NCBI GenBank assembly: GCA_028702595.1 | Contig: JAQVON010000009.1 | Span: forward strand, 19,878 to 83,877 | Reading direction: 5' to 3' | DNA: 64,000 nucleotides | From: Mariniphaga sp. | Lineage (GTDB): Bacteria; Bacteroidota; Bacteroidia; Bacteroidales; Prolixibacteraceae | In this document: piece by piece, positions 29,748-39,100 of the stretch | Layout: each line of letters begins with the position of its first letter | Numbering within the stretch: the first letter of the stretch is position 1 | Notes under the pieces: generated by a model | Databases searched by the model: none | Told to the model about the DNA's origin: nothing | Seen by the model: only the letters and a program-made list of their open reading frames with translations | Made by a program: the position numbers and the translations under genes

Positions 29748-30662
29748 ATGATCTCAGTTGTCATTCCATTACTGAATGAAGAGCAATTGATCCTGAATCT
29801 GCTCGAGGAGCTCTGGGAAGCACTAAAACAAACAGGAGCCGAATTTGAGGTAATTTGTGTTGACGATGGGAGTACAGATTCCACCTTACAAAAATTACTG
29901 CAATTTCGCAACCAACACAACGGGTTAAAAATATTATCCCTCTCCCGCAATTTTGGACTTCAGTCGGCAATAACAGCGGGAATAGATTATGCCAAAGGTA
30001 ATTACATAGTAATAATGGATGGCGACTTTCAGGATCCTCCTGAGCTGATCCCGGTGTTATATGATAAAATAAAAGCAACCGATGCCGATATCGTTTCTGC
30101 AGTGCGGGAATCACGTCATGAAAAATTTTCAAAAAAAATCTATATCAACATTTTTCACCGGGTATTTGATAAGATCACGGAGGGGGATCAGATTGCCCAA
30201 ACCGGAAATTTCTGTATCATGAACAGTAAAGCTCACCAGGCTATTCTACAGTTTTCGGAACGTAATCGCTATTTGCCGGGGATCAGAAACTTTATTGGAT
30301 TTAAACACGAATTTATTTTATACGATCGTCCCGATCGGTTGAAAGGGGAAGCCAAAATGAAATTATTAAAACTCTTCTCCCTGGCTGCCGATGCAATCTA
30401 TTCCTTTTCAAAATGGCCTATAAAAATATGTTTATACCTGGGGTTACTTGGCGTCATCATTTTCTTCCTGGCAATAATTTACACCTTTGGTTCAAAGTTC
30501 TTTAATCTGGCGCCAATAGGCTGGTCTTCGATGTTTTTAGCCATCAGCTTTTTTGGTTCCGTTCAGCTCACATTTCTGGGCTTGATTGGAGAGTATGTTT
30601 ACCGTATTTTCAAGGAAGTACAAAACCGGCCGCTCTATTTCATCCAAACCCTCTATGAATAG
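29748..30662 (+). CDS. GT2-family glycosyltransferase (DPM1/ArnC-like) with C-terminal TMs
   Basis: ISVVIPLLNEEQLILNLLEEL; VICVDDGSTDSTLQ; YIVIMDGDFQDPPELIP; two C-terminal TM helices. Confidence 0.92.
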   Translation: MISVVIPLLNEEQLILNLLEELWEALKQTGAEFEVICVDDGSTDSTLQKLLQFRNQHNGLKILSLSRNFGLQSAITAGIDYAKGNYIVIMDGDFQDPPELIPVLYDKIKATDADIVSAVRESRHEKFSKKIYINIFHRVFDKITEGDQIAQTGNFCIMNSKAHQAILQFSERNRYLPGIRNFIGFKHEFILYDRPDRLKGEAKMKLLKLFSLAADAIYSFSKWPIKICLYLGLLGVIIFFLAIIYTFGSKFFNLAPIGWSSMFLAISFFGSVQLTFLGLIGEYVYRIFKEVQNRPLYFIQTLYE

Positions 30663-32631
30663 CACATGCAGAATATGGACTGAAAAAAACATCTTTATCG
30701 CCATCCTGATGGTTGCCGGTCTGATTTTTCTTTACCTGGCTCCACAATCAGCAGCCAATGTCGATGAACAATTACATTATCCCCACGCCAAAAAAGTAGT
30801 AAACTGGTATTTTACAGGAGGGGAAGATCAGAGCTGCCTGCACACACCACACACCAACCTGAAGTACTATGGCCAGTCGGTCGACAATCTCACAGCCCTC
30901 ATCAACCGGGTTTTGTATGTGGAAGATGAATACCTGACCAGACACTATACAGGAGCACTATTTTTCTGGTTGATCCTTCTTTTATCCGGAATACTATCCC
31001 ATCGGTTAACAGGATCCTGGCTAACAGCAACCTTTACTGTGTTGGTTTTGGTATTTATGCCCAGACTTTCAGGCCAGGCGTTTGGAAATTTAAAAGACAT
31101 TCCGTTTGCAGCCGGCTACATGGCAGGGTTGCTGGGAATAGTTCATTTTTTAAAGGAAATTCCACATGTACACTGGAAAACGACTATTTTAACCGGCTTC
31201 ATTTTTGCTTTTACCATCTCTGTCCGCGCAGGAGGATATATTCTTCTGGCATATCTGGGGCTGGGCCTGGTTGTTTACCTGCTCATTTATCCTTTCATTT
31301 TCAAGCAGATCATCTCTTCCGGAAAATTAAAAATCAATCTTCTCCTTCATGGAATCACGCTGGTGCTCATATCCTGGATAGCCGGACTGCTTTTCTGGCC
31401 CTATGCCTTACAAAACATACTGATTCATCCCCTGGAGGGTTTGAGGATGATGCAACATTACCAGGTAAGCATCCGGCAGGTATTCGAAGGTCGGCTGATC
31501 TGGAGTACTGACCTTCCCGGGTACTACCTGACGAAATGGATTTTTATTTCCACCCCATTGCTTGTACTCTCCGGCTTCTTTCTTTATATCGGGAACTTCT
31601 TCAGGGAATTGATAAAAAATCGTCCTGTTCCCCGACAGTTCTTTTATGAAGGATTTATACTCTTTGCCACCCTCTTCCCTTTTTTCTACGTCACGGCAAT
31701 TGGTTCCAATTTGTATAGTGGCGTTCGACAAATGCTATTTATTTTTCCTCCCATGGCAATATTGGCAGTTACAGCAATTTTTAAATGCATGGAAGTACTT
31801 AAAAGGAGGCATAAAAAACTGACCGGAGGGATAATTGTATTACTCGCCATCCTGTTGATCTGGCCGGTTAAACACCAAATTTCTACCTTTCCGGTCGATT
31901 ATGTCTATTTTAATATACTGGCCGGAGGGAATAAAAATGCCTGGGGCAATTATGAATACGATTACTATTTTCATGGGGTAAAAGAACCGGCAGATCATTT
32001 AAAAACACTTATCGGAAACGAAGAGATAACCGTGGCGATGAATAGCAATTTGTCAAATTACTTCGATCAGTCCTCCAATATCGATTATGTTTATACCCGA
32101 TTTCATGAGCGGAGCTCATATGATTGGGACTATGGCATTTTCGGGCTCAACTACATTCATCCATATCTGTTGAAAAACAACTTATGGCAGCCGGAGGGAA
32201 TTATAAAAACCTTTTACCAGAAGGGTAACCCGGTAGCTATACTCCTGAAGCGAGTGGATAAATCCGATTTTTATGGGATTTCTGAAATAAAAATCGGAAA
32301 TTTGCATCAGGGAATACAGCTGTTAAAAAAAGCAGCACAACACGACCCGAATAATGTATGGTTGCTGGTAAACCTGGCAAAAGCAAAACTGGAAACTGGT
32401 GATATCCCCGGGTTTGAACACGATATTGAAGCGGGGAAAAAAATTCACCCTTATTATGAACCTGTTTTATTGCTGGAAGCTACCCGATATTATAAAGAAG
32501 GAAAATATAATGCCGCCATACAGAAGCTAAATGAATTGTTGGAAATAAACCCCAGGTATATGCCTGCGAAAGAATTGCTGGAAACGGTAATGACAGACCA
32601 AAAGAAAATTGGAAGGGCAATGAATGAATGA
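30655..32631 (+). CDS. Polytopic GT39/PMT-like membrane glycosyltransferase with C-terminal TPRs
   Basis: DEQLHYPHAKKVVNWY..., multiple TMs; C-terminal repeats NVWLLVNLAKAKLETGDIPG / NAAIQKLNELLEINPRYMPAKELL; ATG overlaps the GT2 stop (ATGAATAG). Confidence 0.8.
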   Translation: MNSTCRIWTEKNIFIAILMVAGLIFLYLAPQSAANVDEQLHYPHAKKVVNWYFTGGEDQSCLHTPHTNLKYYGQSVDNLTALINRVLYVEDEYLTRHYTGALFFWLILLLSGILSHRLTGSWLTATFTVLVLVFMPRLSGQAFGNLKDIPFAAGYMAGLLGIVHFLKEIPHVHWKTTILTGFIFAFTISVRAGGYILLAYLGLGLVVYLLIYPFIFKQIISSGKLKINLLLHGITLVLISWIAGLLFWPYALQNILIHPLEGLRMMQHYQVSIRQVFEGRLIWSTDLPGYYLTKWIFISTPLLVLSGFFLYIGNFFRELIKNRPVPRQFFYEGFILFATLFPFFYVTAIGSNLYSGVRQMLFIFPPMAILAVTAIFKCMEVLKRRHKKLTGGIIVLLAILLIWPVKHQISTFPVDYVYFNILAGGNKNAWGNYEYDYYFHGVKEPADHLKTLIGNEEITVAMNSNLSNYFDQSSNIDYVYTRFHERSSYDWDYGIFGLNYIHPYLLKNNLWQPEGIIKTFYQKGNPVAILLKRVDKSDFYGISEIKIGNLHQGIQLLKKAAQHDPNNVWLLVNLAKAKLETGDIPGFEHDIEAGKKIHPYYEPVLLLEATRYYKEGKYNAAIQKLNELLEINPRYMPAKELLETVMTDQKKIGRAMNE

Positions 32632-32713
32632 TGACAGATTTAAAATTCATATACGGGCCAACGAAATGAGCTTGCGAATTCTGCCGGATACTATAAAAAT
32701 GATCGATTATAAT

Positions 32714-32752
32714 GAGGCAAATACTTAAAAAATAAACAATTTTGATAAGATG
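32714..32752 (+). promoter_or_regulatory. Start-proximal leader motif, copy 4 (in front of a 4-codon ORF)
   Basis: GAGGCAAATACTTAAAAAATAAACAATTTTGATAAGATG; 36 nt from GAGG to ATG. Confidence 0.5.
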
Positions 32753-32841
32753 AAACGAGCATGACGGGTTATAACAAAAAAGTAGGATTATAATTATGCG
32801 AGTCCCATCTGATACCTTAGTAAACAATTAATTTTAATCAA

Positions 32842-33090
32842 ATGAAATCATTAATTAAATTTATTACAACAATCATTGCAGGTATTTGTGCATTTCCTTA
32901 CCTGTTAGTGGCACAGGATGCAGGAACGTACATTGACAATTTAGGTGTTCAGGACAGTTCTTATATGGAGCAGGACTTACTTGCTGATACAGCGAGTTCA
33001 GGGTCTGGCACAACAACTATTATTGTTGTCATTGTGCTGGTTGTTATCGCAGCTGTTGCCTTTTTTATGCTGAAGAAAAAGAAAAAGTAA
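32842..33090 (+). CDS. Small secreted single-TM protein, unknown function
   Basis: Signal peptide ending LLVAQ; acidic linker; TM IIVVIVLVVIAAVAFFML followed by KKKKK. Confidence 0.6.
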   Translation: MKSLIKFITTIIAGICAFPYLLVAQDAGTYIDNLGVQDSSYMEQDLLADTASSGSGTTTIIVVIVLVVIAAVAFFMLKKKKK

Positions 33091-33101
33091 CTGATGCTCA
33101 A

Positions 33102-33130
33102 CCGGTTGGTTAAACAACCGGAAATTTTAT
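33102..33130 (+). terminator. Hairpin CCGGTTG-gttaaa-CAACCGG plus weak T tract
   Basis: 7-bp perfect stem directly after the small ORF, then AAATTTTATT. Confidence 0.6.
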
Positions 33131-33166
33131 TCTGACTAGTTGAGCTGGAAGGGAAATCAGGAAGTA

Positions 33167-34204
33167 CTATTCCGGATAAACGGGTTTCATTTCCCCAAAC
33201 TCATCAGTAATCTCCTGAAAAATCCTGTTTAATTCCTTTGTAGACTCTGCGCGCAGCAATTTGACTCTCCATTCCCGGAAATTGGGTAATCCGGGAAAAT
33301 ATTTGGCAAAATGGCGACGCATCATCAGGATAGCTGAGAACTCATTATCCTTTGCCTCCAGGGTTAAAAGGAGTTGTTCTTTAATATTTTCGACAATTTC
33401 TGCAACAGAAGGTGGAGGTAAGGTTTCACCTGTCCGGAAGAAATGTTTAATTTCTTTGAATATCCAGGGTCTGCCAATTGACGGTCTGCCAATCATCAGA
33501 GCATCCACACCTGTTTGATCCAATAACTGTTTGGCTTTTTCGCCACTGGTAACATCTCCGTTTCCGATAATTGGAATTTTTATCTCCGGATGGTTTTTTA
33601 CTTGTCCAATAAGTGACCAGTCGGCTTTTCCGTTATACAATTGTTCACGGGTTCTGCCATGAATGGCCAGGGCGGCAATCCCAGCATCCTGGAGGCGTTG
33701 AGCAACTTCAAGAACAGGCTGGTCATTCTTGCTCCATCCCAGCCGGGTTTTAGCAGTAACCGGCACATGCACGGCTTTAACAATTTCAGAGGCCATCTGT
33801 TGCATTTTGGGTAAATCGAGCAATAAACCGGCTCCTGCCCCATGTCGAATAATCTTTTTCATCGGGCATCCAAAATTAATATCTATAAAATCGGGCTGTA
33901 ACTCCTCCGCTACCTGGGCAGCCTGAACCATAGAAGATATATTGTGCCCGTATATCTGGATAGCTACCGGACGATCAAAATCATAAAGTACCATTTTTTC
34001 CTTTGTCTTTTTCACATCCCGGACAAGTGCTTCCGATGATATAAACTCGGTATACATGACGTCAGCACCATACTTCTTGCACATCCACCTGAAAGATTTA
34101 TAGGTGACATCTTCCATAGGAGCCAGAAAAAGTGGAATTCCTTCCCATATCAAATTTCCTATCATCATATTAATAATGCTCATTCTCTGAAGTATCTTCC
34201 TCAC
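33167..34204 (-). CDS. dusB: tRNA-dihydrouridine synthase
   Basis: LFLAPMEDVTYKSFRWMCKKYGADVMYTEFISS; DINFGCPMKKI; VPVTAKTRLGW; GNGDVTSGEKA. Confidence 0.92.
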   Translation of the reverse strand: MRKILQRMSIINMMIGNLIWEGIPLFLAPMEDVTYKSFRWMCKKYGADVMYTEFISSEALVRDVKKTKEKMVLYDFDRPVAIQIYGHNISSMVQAAQVAEELQPDFIDINFGCPMKKIIRHGAGAGLLLDLPKMQQMASEIVKAVHVPVTAKTRLGWSKNDQPVLEVAQRLQDAGIAALAIHGRTREQLYNGKADWSLIGQVKNHPEIKIPIIGNGDVTSGEKAKQLLDQTGVDALMIGRPSIGRPWIFKEIKHFFRTGETLPPPSVAEIVENIKEQLLLTLEAKDNEFSAILMMRRHFAKYFPGLPNFREWRVKLLRAESTKELNRIFQEITDEFGEMKPVYPE

Positions 34205-34375
34205 TTCATCGAATATTTTAAACTGTTATAAAAAACTCAGAAGTTCATGCCATTAGAACATCCTTGAATTCATATTTCGTAATTCATTCCATTTCGCTGT
34301 AAAATTAAAAATTCACGCAACTATTTTTAATCGTTATCGATCTAATCAATAAAAAAGGAAATATACCATAATAAT

Positions 34376-34414
34376 GAGGAAAGTACTACTGGAGTATATA
34401 ATTTTAAGGAGATG
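34376..34414 (+). promoter_or_regulatory. Start-proximal leader motif, copy 5
   Basis: GAGGAAAGTACTACTGGAGTATATAATTTTAAGGAGATG; 36 nt from GAGG to ATG. Confidence 0.55.
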
Positions 34415-34816
34415 AAAACAAAATATCTATTTTTAATCCTATTTATTATTGGGGGATGTGAAGACCAGGCCATAACAGATGTAGTTCAATTTGAAAAAGA
34501 ACTGCTTTTCAGAGCAAACAATACTTATTATTCAAACGACAAGCAATTAAAATTCACGATCCGGGAAGTAAATGACTCGAGATGTCCCAGAGATATAATC
34601 TGTATTTGGCAGGGAGAAGCAGTAATAAAAATTGTCTCCGAGCTTCCCGGGTTAGATTCAGTTAAATTAAGCACTTACGATAATCCTCTTGACACCATTG
34701 GAAATTTCACCTTTGAGCTATTCGATGTATCGCCCTATCCGGAAACATCAAAAACGATCGGACAGAAAGATTATAAGATCAGGATGAGAATTCATGATAT
34801 TTCGAAAAGCATTTAA
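34412..34816 (+). CDS. Hypothetical lipoprotein
   Basis: MKTKYLFLILFIIGGCED lipobox; preceded by the TGAGG...TAATTTTAA-N4-ATG motif. Confidence 0.65.
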   Translation: MKTKYLFLILFIIGGCEDQAITDVVQFEKELLFRANNTYYSNDKQLKFTIREVNDSRCPRDIICIWQGEAVIKIVSELPGLDSVKLSTYDNPLDTIGNFTFELFDVSPYPETSKTIGQKDYKIRMRIHDISKSI

Positions 34817-34825
34817 CAATCCAGC

Positions 34826-35392
34826 TTACAGCGTATGTTCCAGCAAAATTTTTATTCCCATCCCTATCAGAATAATTCCTCCTAAAATAAAAGATACCCT
34901 GTTCATTCCGGGTGAAATTTTTTTCCCGAAAAACATCCCCAGCATAGAGGCTATGAAGGTAACAGCACCAATAATGATTACGGCGAGGAGTATAGGCATT
35001 TTTAACACTCCAAAGCTTAGTCCTACAACGAGAGCATCGATACTGGTTGCAACCGAAAGGCTTAAAATTAAGCGAAAACTATAAGGATTAATCCCTTTCA
35101 ATGTTTCATTTGAATTTACACCTTCCACAATCATCTTCATTCCAATAAGGAACAGCAATCCAAAGGCAACCCAGTGATCTATAGAGCTAATCAGGTTTTT
35201 AAGACTGGTTCCGGCGATCCAGCCAATCAGGGGGAAAACCCCTTGAAAAAATGCCAGAGAGAAAGCCACCGGTATTGCTTGTTTGAAACGAATATCCTGT
35301 CTCATCACCCCATAGGAAACAGAAACAGCAAATGAATCAAAACTCAGCCCAATACCAACCAGAACATATGTTAATATTAGAGCTAAACTCAT
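34826..35392 (-). CDS. mntP: MntP-type manganese efflux pump family
   Basis: VGIGLSFDSFAVSVSYGVM...; SVATSIDALVVGLSFG duplicated D-containing motifs. Confidence 0.87.
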   Translation of the reverse strand: MSLALILTYVLVGIGLSFDSFAVSVSYGVMRQDIRFKQAIPVAFSLAFFQGVFPLIGWIAGTSLKNLISSIDHWVAFGLLFLIGMKMIVEGVNSNETLKGINPYSFRLILSLSVATSIDALVVGLSFGVLKMPILLAVIIIGAVTFIASMLGMFFGKKISPGMNRVSFILGGIILIGMGIKILLEHTL

Positions 35393-35454
35393 GAATTATC
35401 AATTCAAATAAAGTCACAGACAGGCAGTCCATTTGAATTCTCAGAGAGGCCAGG

Positions 35455-36795
35455 TTATTGCCGAAACTTCGAATAAGTAACAACCAGTTTAATACCGGTA
35501 TGACTGTTACTACCTTTCAGCACCACCCGGTTTGCCTCATTATTCTTATTGACTGGAGTTAAAAAGAACCCGTTGTTTACGACTTCCCCATCAATAATAT
35601 TCTGAAGCTGTTGGGTTATTTTAAAGCGGTATGTATAATCACTTTTCTGAAGGTAACCTCCAAAATAGCCTGGATAGAACCAGAAATCAGCAGGTAGCTT
35701 TTCTTCACCATCAGCATTTATATAGGTAAAATAGAGCTGGTTTGGTGGTGGGTATTTCTTTACATCAGATGCCAGTGTATCGATTTGGAACACCAATTCA
35801 GCCTTATTAACGGCGGTACTAACTGAATCTTTCCAGGAAGACAGTCCTTCGATAATAACTTTTGACTTCAGACCTCCGGTTGCCTGCACATAGATCAGTG
35901 AATCATTCCCCGATTCACTGTTCAGATGATTATAAAATACTGTGTTAGAGTAGTCGTGTTCAAAGGAATTTACCCGGGCGCTAAATGGAGTGATCACATA
36001 AGGATGATACAAGGTGTCGGGATTCTCTTTTTGCATGTTCTCTTGGTTATTGTAGTAAAGAACGAGTGCTGATCCCTGGAATCTTTCGTTTGACGATGCT
36101 TCAAGTGTAAGAATGGCTCCTCCTGTTTCAGTTTGTGGTTCGCATGAAATAAACAGCCCTTTAAAATATTCGAGAAAAACATCATTATTTATCATTTGAA
36201 GGGAATCGGCATCAATTAATTTTTCCCCCAACAAAGGATCCAGATTTATCGAGATACGCTGGTAAAAAGTGTCGGCAGAAACGGAATCTAATTTAACTAC
36301 CGGTATATAATCCAGTTCTCCCAATAGGTTGTTGGATGTTAATTCTTCAAGTTTCACATCCTGGTAATAGGCTGCATCCACATCGAGGGAGGAACTCAGT
36401 TCAAATACCTTTAATTTTTGGGGAGTAATAGTATCCCCGTACATAAGCCGGTAGTAAAGCACCAGCTTCACTGAGTCGGCAACAGGATTTGTACCGAATT
36501 CAGGAAATTCCTGCAACCTGAACTGGGTAGCAAAATTGATGGTAGTAATACCAAAAACCGGGTCATAAAAACTTCCCAGCAAACTCTTTGAGGCCATACT
36601 GGTAGGTATAGAATCTTCCTGAAAGGTATACGATGAAATGCTATTTCTTTCCACCAGACTTTTCACTTCGATCAAATCGGTATGAGGCAATAATTCCATC
36701 CCCAGGTCATTGGGTTCATTGCATCCGTGAAAAAGAAAAATGCTGCTTATCAGCAGAGCAAGAAACTGGAATTTGAATAAAATTTTACTATTCAC
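35455..36795 (-). CDS. DUF4270-family lipoprotein
   Basis: LFHGCNEPNDLGMELLPHTDLIEVKSLVER...; GTG start at 36795 with lipobox. Confidence 0.78.
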   Translation of the reverse strand: MNSKILFKFQFLALLISSIFLFHGCNEPNDLGMELLPHTDLIEVKSLVERNSISSYTFQEDSIPTSMASKSLLGSFYDPVFGITTINFATQFRLQEFPEFGTNPVADSVKLVLYYRLMYGDTITPQKLKVFELSSSLDVDAAYYQDVKLEELTSNNLLGELDYIPVVKLDSVSADTFYQRISINLDPLLGEKLIDADSLQMINNDVFLEYFKGLFISCEPQTETGGAILTLEASSNERFQGSALVLYYNNQENMQKENPDTLYHPYVITPFSARVNSFEHDYSNTVFYNHLNSESGNDSLIYVQATGGLKSKVIIEGLSSWKDSVSTAVNKAELVFQIDTLASDVKKYPPPNQLYFTYINADGEEKLPADFWFYPGYFGGYLQKSDYTYRFKITQQLQNIIDGEVVNNGFFLTPVNKNNEANRVVLKGSNSHTGIKLVVTYSKFRQ

Positions 36796-36926
36796 TGAAT
36801 TCTTGGGTTTATATATTGTTTTCTACAGCCAAATAAAACACAAACGTATAAAAAATTGATGAAGGGAAAGGGCTTTGATGAACCGCATTTTTGTATATTT
36901 TATAAAAAAATGTGATCCTTTAACAA

Positions 36927-37730
36927 CTACCATATTTCTTCATAGAAATTATCGTATGCTTCGATGAAGTCCTCTTTCGACTGGTATGCCAGGAATGGTT
37001 TACCTGATTCCCGGATATACTGGGAGAGCTCCGGGTTAATCTCTTTGGCTCCCTGAATGAGTGCATCGGAGTAATAGACAGCCATCTTGTTAAAATTCAA
37101 GCATGTAGGATCATCTAAAAAAGTTACATCTTTGGGTGTCATCCCTTCGAGCAGTACTTTTCCCTTAATTTCCGGATTTAATGGTTTTTTAAAATCATTA
37201 TTATATACGGAATAGATCACCTTTGATTGTTTAAAAAGCGGATTATTGTAATAATATTTTTTAATGAACAGAGGGACTAAAGCAGACATCCAACCGTGGC
37301 AGTGAATTACATCCGGAGCCCAGCGCAGTTTAATCACGGTTTCCAGCACTCCCCTGGCGAAAAACAAAGCTCGCTCATCATTATCTGCAAATTCCTCTCC
37401 TTTTGAGTTAGAGACTACCTGTTTACGATGAAAATAATCTTCATTGTCGATAAAATATACCTGCATCCGTGCAGTTTGGATGGAAGCTACCTTAATAATA
37501 AGCGGGTGATCGGTATCTTCAATTACCAGGTTCATCCCTGATAAGCGGATCACCTCATGCAGTTGGTTTCTCCGCTCATTTACACATCCATAACGTGGCA
37601 TGAAAGTACGAATCTCCCTTCCCTTCTCTTGTACACCCTGTGGCAAATACCGGGAAATTTCAGACATTTCACTCTCAGGCAAATAGGGGGTTATTTCCTG
37701 AGAAATATAAAGGATCTTTTTCTTTTCCAT
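36927..37730 (-). CDS. Standalone GT5-type (glycogen/starch synthase) N-terminal catalytic domain
   Basis: KKILYISQEITPYLPESEMSEISRYLPQGVQEKGREIRTFMPRYG; PDVIHCHGWMSALVPLFI; lacks the C-terminal GT-B half. Start moved to 37730 because a promoter-like TACTTTTG lies at 37761-37768. Confidence 0.82.
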   Translation of the reverse strand: MEKKKILYISQEITPYLPESEMSEISRYLPQGVQEKGREIRTFMPRYGCVNERRNQLHEVIRLSGMNLVIEDTDHPLIIKVASIQTARMQVYFIDNEDYFHRKQVVSNSKGEEFADNDERALFFARGVLETVIKLRWAPDVIHCHGWMSALVPLFIKKYYYNNPLFKQSKVIYSVYNNDFKKPLNPEIKGKVLLEGMTPKDVTFLDDPTCLNFNKMAVYYSDALIQGAKEINPELSQYIRESGKPFLAYQSKEDFIEAYDNFYEEIW

Positions 37731-37760
37731 TGAATTGTAAGCGCAGTTGATTACAGTGTG

Positions 37761-37768
37761 CAAAAGTA
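37761..37768 (-). promoter_or_regulatory. -7 element TACTTTTG upstream of the GT5-like gene
   Basis: TAnnTTTG on minus strand, 30 bp from the ATG at 37730. Confidence 0.55.
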
Positions 37769-37891
37769 ATAAAAATATCGCAATTTTTCAATTTTATTCA
37801 TTTCCATAGCGTTAAGGAGATAATGATAATATACTTGAACCGAATAATTAAGCATATAATTTATTTACTTTGCAGAGCGAAATAAGGAAAC

Positions 37892-38731
37892 ATGATTCAA
37901 ACAAATACCATAACAGATACCCGGGAACGGCTTCAGGAGTTCAGGAGGCAGGGAAGTATTGGATTTGTTCCTACCATGGGAGCACTTCATCAAGGGCATC
38001 TTTCGCTGGTTGAAAAAGCTGCAGCTGAAAACTCAATTGTTGCAGTCAGTATTTTTGTCAATCCCACTCAGTTTAATAATCCTGAGGATTTAAAAAGATA
38101 CCCAAGAAATTTAGCATCTGATCTGGAGCTTTTAAAAGATTCAGGGTGTCACCTGGTTTTTGCTCCCGGCGAAAAAGAGATTTATCCGGAACCTGACATC
38201 CGCAGATTTGATTTTGGGCATCTCGATCAAATTATGGAAGGCAAGCACCGGCCGGGTCATTTTAACGGGGTGGCACAAGTGGTCAGTAAACTATTCGATA
38301 TCGTAAAACCCGACAGAGCATACTTTGGGATAAAAGATTTTCAGCAACTGGCTGTTATAAAAAAGATGACAAAAATCCTGCATTTACCGGTAGAGATTAT
38401 TCCCTGCCCTATTATTCGTGAAAAAAACGGTTTGGCGATGAGTTCCCGAAATGAATTGCTTTTACCAGAAGAACGGGAGAATGCTTCCCTCATTTATAAA
38501 ACCCTTGCAAATGCCAGGAACCTGACCGGTAATAAATCCGTACAAGAGTTGAAAAACTGGATTCAGGAAACCATCAACCAGAATCCTTTTTTACTTGTTG
38601 AATATATTGAGATCGTTGACATTGAAAATTTACTTCCAATATCCAGCTGGAATGAAAAAGGAGGTAAAATTGCATGTATTGCTGTACGCTGCGGCAAAGT
38701 ACGATTGATTGACAATATTATTTTGAATTGA
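37892..38731 (+). CDS. panC: Pantoate--beta-alanine ligase
   Basis: [56 protein letters not shown]. Confidence 0.97.
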   Translation: MIQTNTITDTRERLQEFRRQGSIGFVPTMGALHQGHLSLVEKAAAENSIVAVSIFVNPTQFNNPEDLKRYPRNLASDLELLKDSGCHLVFAPGEKEIYPEPDIRRFDFGHLDQIMEGKHRPGHFNGVAQVVSKLFDIVKPDRAYFGIKDFQQLAVIKKMTKILHLPVEIIPCPIIREKNGLAMSSRNELLLPEERENASLIYKTLANARNLTGNKSVQELKNWIQETINQNPFLLVEYIEIVDIENLLPISSWNEKGGKIACIAVRCGKVRLIDNIILN

Positions 38732-38742
38732 AAAACAAAGCT

Positions 38743-39093
38743 ATGCAAATTGAAATTTGTAAATCAAAAATTCATAAGGTTACCGTAACAGAGGCAAACC
38801 TGCAATATGTGGGTAGCATCACCATCGATGAAACGCTGATGGAAGCTGCTAATTTAATTGAAAATGAAAAAGTTCAGGTGATTAACATCAATAATGGAGA
38901 ACGGCTTGACACCTATGTGATCAAGGGGGTCCGGAATTCCGGGATCATTTGCCTCAATGGTCCAGCTGCCCGAAAGGCCGCAGTCGGTGATGTAGTTATC
39001 ATTATTTCCTATGCCCTGATGGATTTCGAAGTTGCCAAAAGATTTAAACCTGCGATAATTTTTCCAGACACAGAAACGAACAGATTAATTTAA
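38743..39093 (+). CDS. panD: Aspartate 1-decarboxylase
   Basis: [26 protein letters not shown] (GS self-cleavage site); [22 protein letters not shown]. Confidence 0.95.
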   Translation: MQIEICKSKIHKVTVTEANLQYVGSITIDETLMEAANLIENEKVQVININNGERLDTYVIKGVRNSGIICLNGPAARKAAVGDVVIIISYALMDFEVAKRFKPAIIFPDTETNRLI

Positions 39094-39100
39094 GCGAAAA

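Noticed and set aside
11090-34300. Dispersed AATTACGAAT / ATTCGTAATTCATT-like stretches near 11161, 26650 and 34275
   Set aside because: Short, AT-rich and imperfect; cannot be distinguished from background without a genome-wide count.
36927-37763. Listed start at 37763 for the GT5-like gene
   Set aside because: A TACTTTTG promoter element overlaps that start (37761-37768); MEKKKILYIS at 37730 matches the expected GT5 N-terminus.
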